Both the position numbers and the translations under genes were made by a program. A stretch of DNA of 64,000 nt from assembly GCA_002914845.1 (NCBI GenBank), contig JXTC01000360.1:42824-106823 (forward strand), in the 5' to 3' direction. Positions 49,167 through 60,999 of this stretch are shown here, in pieces; within the stretch, counting starts at the first letter, position 1, and the number at the start of each line of letters is the position of its first letter. The stretch comes from Trema orientale (taxonomy: Eukaryota > Streptophyta > Magnoliopsida > Rosales > Cannabaceae). Under the pieces are notes generated by a model that saw only the letters and a list, made by a program, of their open reading frames with translations, made no database searches and was not told the origin of the DNA.

Positions 49167-51369
49167 TGTCCAGAAAGGAAATTATATTGAATATTGGTAG
49201 TGTTAACATATGACAACTGTTGCTGAGACTCTCATCTCAGCCATGCAATGCAAGTGCAACCACCCGAATTAACAGAGGGCACTCTATTACTATTAGCTGC
49301 CAACCCCAAAAAAAAAAAAATTAATTAATCAAATAATTTAAGATGTTTTTGGGATCATACACCTGTAAAATGATTAGTGCTGACTCAATTCTTAATCGAA
49401 TTGATCAATTTAATTTAATTAATTCTTACGTGATAAGATTTGCTCCCAACAACTCGGTTAATTTTTCTGTTTTTAGTGCTATGATCTTATTCTTTTTGCC
49501 AAATTTATCAAGTATGACCATTAAAAAAAATTGTCGACTTCTTGAGTGTTTTTTTTTCCCCTTTTTTTATTTAAGTTGAAAAGATAAATCTTATTACGCA
49601 TTGTGTTACTGTTACACAACTCCAAGAATTAGTAAATAGTAATTAAATTTTGTTAACTTTGGCTGAATACTTTTGCTTTGTAATATTTTTAGAAATTTTA
49701 GACTCGTAATACAGATACAGTGTATTCTAAATGCCACACGTTCTAAAGAAAAAATGTTAGAAAGTAATACATTTTTTCTTATTACTTTTTGAGGTCATAC
49801 ACGAAAAATCCCCATACATACTAAAGAAGTTTATTCAACAATTTTTTATTTTTTTTTTTGGGTGATGAACATGCTAGTATGCTAGGGAACTTAGTTGATC
49901 AATGTAATGAACTATTCTGACAGCGTTTTTAAACAAAGTGAAAGCCAAAAAATAAAAGCAAAACTAAAAAAACTTTAGAAGCACGATTGTGAGTAAAACT
50001 GGAAAAGACAATAATGTTCTACAATTTAAATTCTAAAGTTTAGATTCTATAAAATAATATTTTGAGATTAAGAATTTTTAAAAATTGATATTTTGAGTTG
50101 ACTTTTTGAATAATTTTATCAAATAAAAACAATAATATTATCAAAATTTAAAAAAATGATAAAGATTAATTGAAAAATATTATTATCTTTTTGTTAATAA
50201 TTTTTGTTATTACAATGATAAAAAAAATCAGTATAACATATCAATTTTCAAAAATTAACTCAGTGTATTAATTTATTGTCTAAATTTTAAAATTTAAATT
50301 ACATAATAGCCATGTACACAGAACCGCATGATTATTATTGTCCTTTTTTTTCTCCTATGATAAAGACAAATTTCTAATGGTAAGATGTTTTTTTTTTTTT
50401 TTTGGCTGGAGTAGTAAGATATTATTTTGGTTTTGTGGTTTAGATATCTCAACGTCGATGCTGAGTCAGCTTGGCAGGTAAAGGACGGTTCAAACTCGAT
50501 GAAAACAAAAGATTTTGGGGGTCCACATGACGTGGCATATAGTCAAGGTCCAACATTTTGCCATACTAACGTCCACCTGGAGAGTTCCGACGCTTCCGCC
50601 GACAAACACACAAACTCATTTACTAGCCAATCTTTTTAACTTATTTTTTATTTTGTTTGTAAAGAAACTTCTATAATTGAAATCGTTTGTAGAATTTTAA
50701 AGTCTTATATAATCCTAATCCAATTAATGATGTCACGTGTTCTTAGATTTTTTTTTAAAAAAAAAATTGTTAGAGTGTATACATTAAAATTCTCTGAATT
50801 AAATTAAAATTGAATAGTTTCAAAGTTTAGATAATAATTAAAAGTAAATCAAGATAAAAGTCGAGATTTTGTTAATGACCTGTTGGCAGAATAAGCAAAA
50901 ATGGGATCGAAGATTTGTGTTTTCAAATTTAGGTTTAGTTGAATGAACAGGTTTCACGCCTTAGAGGGAATTTATTATTGCAATTGGAGATAATATTATT
51001 TTTATACTTTGTATTTTGATACTTCGTTCAAATTATACATTGTGTTTTGATTATCATCAACATTGATATTTAGATTTGAAATCTATTACAAATTTATAAC
51101 CTGACACTAATTTAGAGTAATTAATTTACCAAGATGTCATTCTGAGAATAAATTTATTAAATTATTTTGATAAATTAATTGTTCTAAATTAGTGTCAGGT
51201 ATAAATTTTTAGTAAATATTAAAAACTAAGTGTCAAAATACAATGTATAAATATGATATTATCTAACATTTTCCTCGAAATATTTTTTTTTTCTTTTAAT
51301 AATGTTCCTTTGGGTGAAATCAGAACGGACATTAATTCTCAAAAAAGAAATGGCTTTTCAATAAAAAAA
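49167..51369. other. Intergenic stretch with one GC-richer island
   Basis: Mostly AT-rich with poly-T runs. About 50440-50640 is richer in GC and contains TGACGTGGCA, a G-box/ABRE-like core. It also carries a 70-aa open frame (50427-50639) with no recognised domain. I do not call a gene. Confidence 0.4.
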
Positions 51370-52392
51370 AGTTCCTGAATTTAGAACAATTTAGTAAAAT
51401 TAATCATAAACTTAATTTTTTAGAACAAAACCCCTAAAGTTCCCTAATATTAAAACTATTAAAAAAGAATGGTGTTCTGTTAGATTTTTTTTTACAGTTA
51501 ATTCCTTATTTTTTTTATTCATAGCTTTTAAGTCCTCATTCTTATATTTGTGTTTCACGTTAATTCTTTTTAATATTTTCTGTCCAATATTGCCATTAAT
51601 TAGTACTTGCTCAAAATATGTCCATCTTAGTAGGGGTAAAATTGGAAACAAGTGGAAATTATTATTTAAAAAAAAAGAGTTGATTATTGTTTCCGTTCAA
51701 GATGGAAGTAAGAAATTGAAAAATTTTAAATGATTCCAATATGGATCTCCTTTGGTCTAAATATTGATATATATATATATATATAAGAGAGGTATTCCAA
51801 TATGGATCTCCTTTGGTCTAAATATTTATATATATATATATAAGAGAGGTATATGAATATATTACCAATTTTATGAGACATATATTGCCAATTTTATGTT
51901 TTATCGCTCCAATTTTATGAGACATATATTGCTAAAATTTTATATAGCTCCAATATGGATCTAATTTGGTCTAAGAATTCATACAACTCTCTTATAGTTA
52001 TATGAATACTTGGACCAAAGTAGATCCATATTGGAACTATATTACATTTCTAATTTCTTACATCTGTCTTGAATGGAACGATAAATCAACTCTTTTTTTA
52101 ATAATAATTTCTCATTTGTTTCCAATTTTACCTATATTGAGATGAGTAACTTTTGTGCAAGTACTAATTGATAGTAATTTTGGACTGGAAAAGATTAAAA
52201 GGAATTAATGTGAAACGAAAATATAATAATAAGGACCTAAAAGTCACAAATAAAAGAATAGGAACTTAATCGTAAAGCAAATAACAAAACCACATTTCTT
52301 TTCTAACATAACTAATATTAGGGGACTTCTAGGAGTTTTATTCCAAAAAATTGAGTTCAGAGTTAATTAAATTAAATTGTTACGAGTTCATG
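51370..52392. repeat. One-kilobase foldback element
   Basis: The left arm (51370 to about 51795) pairs with the reverse complement of about 51950-52392 over some 430 bases with moderate divergence. For example, TAATTAGTACTTGCTCAAAA matches TAATTAGTACTTGCACAAAA. The centre has two direct copies of CCAATATGGATCTCCTTTGG next to AT dinucleotide runs, and inverted copies opposite. Open frames in the arms are incidental. No certain target duplication. Confidence 0.75.
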
Positions 52393-53399
52393 AGATTTTT
52401 GTATTAGAAAGCAAAAAAAAAAAAAAAAAAAAAGCACCGATATTAATGCAGTTTTACATTCTTTCTTTAAGCAGTCGGTTTTGCTGAAGGTAAAGAAAAA
52501 AAAAACCCAAATTTTGGATGATCCAGCAAAAAAGCATTAATTAATGTTTTTTTAAAATTTAAAAAAAGAAAAAAATAAAATTCTTTATTATGATAAATTG
52601 TTTGCTACTATAACAAATATAATTAGGAAATTTCTTATCACAAAATAAAGAAAATAAAACGGAATAAATTCTATGTAGCATGTGTATGAGCCGCTTGATT
52701 TCCGAAACAATGAATAAGCGATAAGTATAAGATCCACCATCACCATCTCTCAACAAAGAGTTCGCATCACTAGCATAACTCTACTACTAAACAAAGTTGA
52801 GTTCACCATTACACATAAATTATGTATAATCATTTTATACCAAAGTACTAAAAGATCCCGTGAACCCTGAAGACATCATAAGATCTAGATCTTCACGAAG
52901 CAAAGCAGCAAGGATCTTTTTTTCATCATATCGAAGTATATCATCAATCCTAATAAAGTTCATCTTCGTGAATAATGCAACATTTATGATGAAAATCTTC
53001 CAGATATGAATTTATAAGAAAACTATAGAAAAATAACAAAAATAAAACAAAAACTTATATGTATCTAAAATGTGATAGTTTTAAACCCCTATAATAATAA
53101 GTTTACTGGGACAAAGACTTTCAAACCAATGGAAAAAATATTGAATAAAAAACTAGAAAAAAAATTATGAAATCCTATTGGAAAGGGAGATCAACAGAGA
53201 TCTCACTCTCTCGTAGGGTAGAAATCAAGAGAAATAAAATATAATAGGTAAAAGATGAAGTTTTCTGAGAAAGAATGAGAAGCTAAGGTTTTTAATTTAT
53301 GAGCATATATTTGAAGAGTATAATTAATGAGTTATTATGAAAAGGAATATCTGTCCTCATTTGATTTATTGTTATGATTAAAACAATAAATTCAATACA
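52393..53399. other. AT-rich spacer, nothing recognised
   Basis: It contains an A run (about 52413-52432). The frame at 52559-52756 has no known domain. Confidence 0.45.
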
Positions 53400-53965
53400 A
53401 TTTGTCTAGAGCTATCACGAGGGCCGAGTCGGTTCATTAACATAGTGGCATGGCATGGCTAAAGCACGATATGTTAGCATGCTAAATATATGTATTATTA
53501 TTATTTTGCTTATCCTACACTTACCGATGTACTAATAAGAATTATCTTTCAAGGGCTATTAAGTAAGAGATTGTTCTAATGCAAATCTATTTAAGATGTA
53601 CTTGACATAGTTTTGAAATTATTATTTATAAATTTAATATCTATGAGCGTAGTTAGGAGATATTTAATCTAAAAATAATTATTATTATTTCAAATATTCT
53701 CAAATCTTTTTTTCCTTCTTTGGTGTATAAAATTTTACATTAAATTTACCTTTCTTTTTTATATAAGTTTGAATTATTTGAAAAAAAAATTGATAAAAGG
53801 AAACTAAAACTAATAAAATTTACTCATTAGATGGACCAATTTCAGCCTAAAAAGACTGGCACGTTCATGCACATGGGCTGGCACGACATGGCACCGCACG
53901 AAAGTATAGTAAGACATGGCATGTTAGAGCATGGGCCAGTAATTTTATATTATGGACTAGCACAG
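53400..53965. repeat. Region rich in GGCATGGCA/GGCACGGCACG motifs
   Basis: GTGGCATGGCATGGC (about 53445), GACATGGCACCGCACG (about 53885) and CACAGCACGGCACGAC (about 53950) are variants of a GGCACG motif that occurs in plant transposon-derived sequence. The two ends may belong to one decayed element; termini were not found. Confidence 0.45.
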
Positions 53966-54247
53966 CACGGCACGACTAAAAGGTGGATAATTATTAATGT
54001 AAAACTATTTTAGCCTAAGTTAAGACGTCGACCATCTAAATCATTTTGGAGAAATTGGGCATAATAAATGGATACAATTTACTACACAAGTTTTTATTAT
54101 AAGAATGCTACGTTTCGGTCGATTTTTCTCAATTTTGGTGTGCTAAACAACATACGCCATCTACCCATATTGGCAAGTTGTGTTGTCTAAACAATTGGAC
54201 AAAACAGAATCATGTCGTACATGCAACTATGGGCTGATTTGGTTTAA

Positions 54248-54382
54248 GAAAAACTCTAAATGCACTTTCTTTACATTCTGCTGCTCTCATTAGAATGTAA
54301 TTTATATTTTAATAATATAACATATTGTAGTAAAATATACATGTCAAATAGATATAAAAAAGAGTGCATTTAGTATTCTCCT
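54248..54382. mobile_element. Small MITE with CTAAATGCACT inverted ends
   Basis: The left end AGAAAAACTCTAAATGCACTT is matched by the reverse complement of the right end, GGAGAATACTAAATGCACTC. It is about 135 bases long with an AT-rich middle. A target duplication was not established. Confidence 0.65.
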
Positions 54383-55925
54383 TTAGTTCGATTTTCACGT
54401 TTTAATGTGCTTCAATATTTCATTATTCAAATATTAGATAGAATGTCAGTGACTTTATATTTCCACATTCTTTCCTTCAAATTGGTTTACCAAGACCCCG
54501 ATTTACAGAATTAAATTTGTGTGAATTTTGCTTCTTTCAGGAGTAGGTATATTAATGCTAAAAAGAAAGCTATATTAATGCTAAAAATTGGATTCTCTAG
54601 TGTCACTTAATCTCATTCTCATCTGAATATGGATTCGGTATGTTTCTTGCTTTGGAAACACATTAAGTTGAAAGTTGAAACAATACGAATGGACGTCTTT
54701 TCGGAATTCTAGACAGACCCGTTTGACTGAAGCAAGTTCTAAATCATTTACACTCCACGAAATCTACAGTTTTGTCAACGAAAATTGTTGTGTTTAACTA
54801 ACATTCATATAGATCACCTTACCTCCAAAATATACTATCTCTGATGAAGCTGAACCCTCTTTTTATCTATTTATATTAAGTCTACTCGTAATAACCTACC
54901 AGTCAAAACCAACTAAAAAAATAATAAGCAAAACCTAACATTCAATATGGAAGACATTGCAAAATCAACCAGTCCATCTCCTAATTTCTCAACCTGCTCT
55001 CTTGATTTCTTTCGTCCGTCTTATTCTCTGCACATGTTCGTTTTCCTTGGAGAGTTTCAGGTTTTGAGTTTCGAACTCCATAATTTAGCCTTCTGAGTTC
55101 CGGTCATGGAGAATCATGCTCGCTCTAACCAAACGGGTATGCTTATATGCTTATTGTGATGTGGATTACTCTTCTCGCTTTGCAGGTTATGTTTTCTTAT
55201 CAAAATTACGGGGTACACAGAACCTAAATCCAGGTTTGAAAATATGTGTATCAACATGATGTATAACAATACAACTTTTCAGGAAAGAGTATAGGACGTT
55301 TCATACTTGCTCTGCGTTAATAAATTTGTTAATTTGATATTTCACGCTTGCTCTGCGTTAGTGAATTTATCAATCTATTTATTTTGATGAACTGAGTAAG
55401 TGTTCTTTGTTAATGTATTTGTTTATTTTTTATTTCTTTTTCAATTGATATAAGCGGTCTGTACTCATCAAAGTTCTTGCGCTAGAAATCAATCAGGAGA
55501 TTTTGATAACAAAACAAAATCAAGAGAAGATAAAAAGGCTAGATTCATGACCAAACTTTCAAACATAAATCCATACAGTAAAACTCATACCTTCTCTTTT
55601 TTCTTTTTTCTTTTTGTTTTTCGTTCATGGAGTGTTCACTTGTAACAGAGGTGAGGCTCTAAAACAATAAAAGCAAAGATCATAACAAACATCAGTCAAG
55701 ACCACATTGCACAATTCTAAGAAAGGACATTCTTTTCAACAGATCTACAACAAAAAAGAACCAATTCACTTCAGAATCCATGACATTAGCTTGTTCCTTA
55801 AACCACAAAGAGTTAACTTCTTCCTCCTTGCTAAACGTTTGCTCCTCCAGAGGTAGATAAGCATCTTGAAAAACATTATACCTCCCCCTCTTGCTTTGTT
55901 CGCATCCAATCACATTACAATTGCT
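54383..55925. other. 3' flank of the TOM1-like gene
   Basis: Contains the probable 3' untranslated region near the stop codon. A minus-strand frame of 73 aa (55692-55913) lies within that region and has no known domain. AT-rich sequence farther left shows no gene. Confidence 0.45.
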
Positions 55926-58900
55926 CTAGCGAATCGCATGATATTGTGTGATTCCACGTTTAGGAGGTAACTTCCTCAAAATGAACAGGACTAAAGAAGA
56001 GGGTAATATCTCCACCAACTGTACGAAAATAGTGGGAAAAAATAAATGAAAATATGAACATCAGGCACACCATAACAAACACAGCAGTAAACGGAAACAA
56101 ACTACATTGAGATGATGATTACAACCAGACAAGTACAGTAGTTACATTCCACACTAAGTCACAGAATCAACAGCCAACCACAAACACAAAAAACAATCTC
56201 CTTGTACAGCCTACAGGAGTACAGGACTCATCTCCACCATGGAATACCAATACCAATTTTAACATATATCAAGCAACACACCAAAACTTCTTTCAATGGG
56301 CACAAATTTGACTAGTATGTGTAAAACTCAACCTGAACGAGAAAAGGATAAGTATTTATTATGCAAAAATGCTCAATCAGAAAAATGTCGTGAACATTAT
56401 AAGATTTGCAATTCCACTGTATTCCAAAGGTTAAATTCTTGAAAGAAGCCTATCTATGTGATGCGGAACAATAATAGAGATATAATCTGGATATAGATTA
56501 ATTAGGCTTTTTTATCATTTTATTTTTTAGGATCATTTTTAGTTTTTACTTATTTTGAACTGTTAAGAGTTTTAATATGAATTAAATTCCTAGAGCTAAT
56601 TGCCTAGTTGATATAGAACTTAATATTTGCCTATTATAAAATGGACTTGCTATGTCCATTACATGGTTTTAAAAGGCCCGTGACTCCGTGAGGCATACGC
56701 CTTGAGGCACGCCTCGAGACGAGGTGAAAGAAAAACGCCCTTGAAGCTATGCTTCAGTTGATCTCGGTGAGGCTTAAGCCTCGTCAACTGAGGCGTACGC
56801 CTCTGAGGCTTAAGCCTCGTACAAGCAGCCCTACTCTAGACTTTTCAAATAAAGTTGGGCCAATTTTTGGGGCCCAACTGAGATGTATCTTCTTTTTGAA
56901 TGTGCTGGGCCTCTTAATGTTATAACTAGTTTAGTTGGGCCTTTTTTTTTTTTAATGTTATAAGTACTTTAGTTGTACAAATCACTAAAGCCCAACTTTT
57001 TAGACTTAGAACTAAAACCCTAAGAGGAAAAAAAGACACAGTTCATCACTAAAGGCTGAAGCTCCCACGGCAGCTGCTCTCCCTCCTAGAGTTTTGAGTT
57101 AGAAAATCATTTTTAGACTTCAAAGTTCTATTTTTATGCTATTAACATTAGGATTTATGGTTTTGATGACTTTGGTTTATGGTTTTATGAATTATTTTGC
57201 TAGTAATTTCATGAATTTTATGACTTTGCTATGCAATTATGTGTCTTTTTGCTATAACGCTATGTAAAACTTTTATTTTTATGAGTTTCCTCTTTCTTTA
57301 TGATTTTTATGAATTTTTATGAATTTTTATGAGGTTTTTTATTACTTAAGTTGAGGCTCACGCGTCGGCAAAATGCCTCAGTTCCTGAATAAGCTTTTTA
57401 AAAGCTTGGTCCATTATTTGTTAATGGTTGAGATTTCCTCTCTCTAAATTGTTCTCTCTAGATTTTTATCTCCTCTTCTTTTCTACCTATTTGTCTATTT
57501 CTCTTCTCTATTTTTCCCTCTATCTTCTCACCCTGTCCTACAGCACTATGTCATTCTAATCAAATAAGGCAGGTTCACCGGTCAAACAAGTCGATATCAA
57601 CTTGATTACATATGTCTATTTTTGGACAAACAACAAGAAGGTTAAGTCATGTGTGTCATCCACTTAACAAAAAGAAGTAGCACAAAGAATGTAGGAAGGG
57701 CTTAAGGGATGGAGCATGGAACAAGATGTAATGTGAACAAAGCAGCTGTATGTCATAAGATCTCAGGTAATTTACCCTCCTTTACAACAGGTTAGGCTCA
57801 AGTAAAGATGCTACCCAACAAAGTAGATACTCAAGAAAATTGTAAATGGAAAACCTTACCACGTAATATATCAAGTTTAGAATTGGATGATCCAAAACAT
57901 CAAGATCAGCAGCTTTATCAAAGACATTAAAGCACACCTGCAATATGGAACAAGGATTAATAACAAGAGCTAAAGTGACCAATGAATAAGGCATGCTTAA
58001 GAACATGGCAGAGGCTCAAATCACCATGAACTAGACAAGAAATCAATGTCCGGAAGAAAGGGTGAAAGAACAGGCAGAAAATGTTCTGCAAATTATGCAG
58101 CTTTATAAAATGTGCGACAATCAAACCATTTACATGTTTTCAACAGTTTAACAAGCTGTAAACATCATCTTCCCTATAATCAGGACTAGTATTTGTCGCT
58201 CAATAGAGTAAAATATGGCTCACCATTATACATCTGATAAGGAAACATGAAAAGCATATGGTTGTGACATAGCCAACCTGTCCAAACCCAAAATAAGAAT
58301 AAAATTAGTAAGTAGACATTAAAAAAATAGATAAAAATACAAATCTCAGAATTCAAAGAAAAAAGAAATATTGAAAAGTAATCACCTCCTGCAGCTTCTT
58401 ACGTCGCCCTTTTGATTCTACAGGGAATCGCTGCAACATCAAGAAGAGTCTGCCAGAAGAAAACAGGAGATGGGCCATCAAGATTGAGCAATACTCTATT
58501 CAAAGGATATTCAGGTTCGAGTTTGTGATTTTGAAAAGAAATTTCTTAATTCTCATAGTTCCTAAAGATACAGCAGACTTTTGCCTTGCATGTGCTTACA
58601 TTATTTGACAAGTTAGAAAATGATAAACAGTATTTTTTTTCTGTGTTTCAAACATTAAAAACCCATTTAACAATTTATGCAAAACAACTACCTTCCCCCA
58701 TATAGAAGAAAACCAAGTGCTGCAAACAGTGATACACCTGCCAAAGTACATGTTCCGAGTATAAATCACCATGATAAGCTACTGCATTTGGAAAAAAATT
58801 TCTAGTTTTTCTAGCAAAAAACCTGCAAAGAATATCTTAGACAGGATGATGACTATTCGGACAGGCTTCCACCATGATATTAACCACAATGCTATCTGGA

Positions 58901-60999
58901 AGCAATTGAACCATAACAAAAATGATTATTTAGGATATCAATTTTGTTCCATAAACACAAGAAATAATGCCATAACAGAATAAAAATATAAAACCCAGCA
59001 GTTAGTAAATAGTACGCACAGAACCATGCAAAAATTAGCATCCACTGTCACAGAGGAAGAATAACCAAACAACATGGTCCCAACGCTCCCATTATAGAAT
59101 ACTTAAAATAAAGTGACTAGCACTACTACATTATAAAGAAAAAAGACGACAATATCATTGATGGGCATCAAAGTTTACACTTAGCTGATTGTAAAGCTTT
59201 ACAAAGTATATGAAAAAGGAAGCATTACAATATGAACAACTGAAGTGAAGCAGATGCTCATACTAACTATTACACAGAAATCAAGTCCACAATCACAAGT
59301 CAGTAGTCACACAATAAACCATGAGATAAAATGGCTAATAAGATCTAAGAAGTGAAAATCAGTCTTAAAAAATCGGCACAAAATAATTTCACATGATGCC
59401 TATTGCCTACAATAGAAACTTAGTATTAGACATGAATAATATGAACAAGACATTATATACTGTAAGAAAATCTAATAAAAACAGTTTCATTTTGTACTTG
59501 CAGAAGACTTCTTGTCCTTTAGCTGTCATACACTTCTTAGTACTAATGCAACTGTCCTGTTTCTCACCAAAAAAATAAAAAATAAAATTGCATCCAATTT
59601 AGTGTTATAACAAAGGGAATGTGATAAACAAAGATACATTAAGGTAACCAGAGTTAGACTAATACTAAAATTTGATTATGTAAACTGATGTACTATAACT
59701 AAACCTCTCTAATAAAGTAAAATATTATTTTTTAACTTTGCAAAACTTGCAAGCCACATCAATGGTAATCCTACGAATCAACAAGACACTAAAAATGATA
59801 GTAACATATAATATTCTTGGTGCCTAAATCACCAAAATGCACCGGTCACGCAGCATAAGTAAGTAGGTTCCATCTTGAACAAACCAAACTCCAAAAACTC
59901 CATTTTGCCAGGACTACAACTTAAATAATGGAGAAGAAATGTCACCTGAATTACATAAACCACAGCATTAATTGTAAGGAAACTTGGCCTTAGTCCATCA
60001 GTTGATACGGCACGTGCCTGTTCAGGGTTGAAATTGGAGAATCTTAATCGAACTTAAAGGAAAGGAAAATACAACAAAAGAAACAAAAAAAAAAAAAAAA
60101 AAGCAAGACTCTGGAAAATTCAACTAACTTGATAGTAAATTTCTGCCCAGAAGAGAACTAGGAGCGCATAAGTTGTGAAGAAAACAAGACTTGGCATATC
60201 AAGCAAGATATGTTGGACAATCTACAAGAGCACACGGAAACAGGCTTCACATTAGACAGACTAAAACCCATTAAACCTTAGAAAATGACATCAATTTCAA
60301 TCCAATCCAATCCAACCTCCGGATGCAACTTCTGGACATCCCGGCGGAACCCGAATACCAAAGCTCGAACTGAAAAAGCAAATAAAAATCGTACTTACCA
60401 CAAATATAAACAAAGTTTAGAAACCAAAAATTAATCGGAAAATTGAGAAGATACAAACCCCCATTCACCACAAAATTGAGAAAGTGGAAAACCTTCTGCG
60501 TCGTCCAACCATACTCCGGCACTCTCAATTGTATACGAACCAGTTGAACCTAATACAAACACAAAGATGCATACATCAATTTCCAAATCAAAATATGCTC
60601 CTAAAAATCTTCCTTCGTTCGCAAGCAAAAGAAGGCGAAACCAAGACCCCCCCAATTTCAAAAACGATACCTAAACCAAAACCCTAAGGCAACAAAATTC
60701 AAAATCAAAAATGCAACGACATGCCCAATCAAAAAATGTAAACAACTCGAGAGAAAGAGAATAAGAATTTGAGCTAAAACAACATGGAGCGATTAAGATA
60801 AAAGAAAATGACGAACCAGAGCAATGGCGGCGACGGCGGCATAGAGAGCGGTGAGGAGGTGGAAGATGCGGTCCTGCCAGAGCGGAGATCGGTTGACATC
60901 GTTCCACCAATTGGATGCCTCGGTGAGCTTCAAGGCCACCACCATGACCGCCGCTTCCGACGACGGCGTTTCTCCTCCGGCGCTGCTGCTCCCTTCCAT
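55926..60999 (-). CDS. TOM1/TOM3-like seven-pass membrane protein
   Basis: Plant TOM1/TOM3 proteins sit in the tonoplast and are host factors that tobamovirus replication complexes use as membrane anchors; their ordinary role is unclear. Eleven exons give 299 aa: 60817-60999, 60459-60549, 60317-60369, 60129-60221, 59946-60017, 58823-58895, 58692-58737, 58386-58449, 58224-58277, 57860-57937 and 55926-56018, all GT-AG. Family blocks include [56 protein letters not shown] and [14 protein letters not shown]. About seven hydrophobic segments fall near residues 46-70, 78-100, 113-138, 155-172, 178-208, 226-243 and 262-288. The length is normal. Intron 10 (1.84 kb) carries nested transposons. I cannot decide between TOM1 and TOM3. 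Confidence 0.95.
56459..57545 (+). mobile_element. Solo LTR in TOM1-like intron 10, CTATG duplication
   Basis: The unit starts TGATGCGGAAC and ends CCTACAGCA, flanked by CTATG (56454-56458 and 57546-57550). It is related to 38479-38871. It is split by a hAT-type element at 56662-57408. Without that insert the LTR is about 0.33 kb. It lies antisense to the gene. Confidence 0.75.
56662..57408. mobile_element. hAT-type element nested in the solo LTR
   Basis: An exact 8-bp duplication GTCCATTA (56654-56661 and 57409-57416) flanks this 747-bp unit; 8 bp is the hAT signature. Ends CATGGTTTTAAAAGGC and GCTTTTTAAAAGCTTG are imperfect inverted repeats. The left part (56690-56825) is a dense series of palindromes such as GAGGCTTAAGCCTC and GAGGCGTACGCCTC. 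No transposase frame. Confidence 0.75.

Noticed and set aside
55692..55913. 73-codon minus-strand frame after the TOM1-like stop
   Set aside because: It sits in the probable 3' untranslated region and has no recognised domain.
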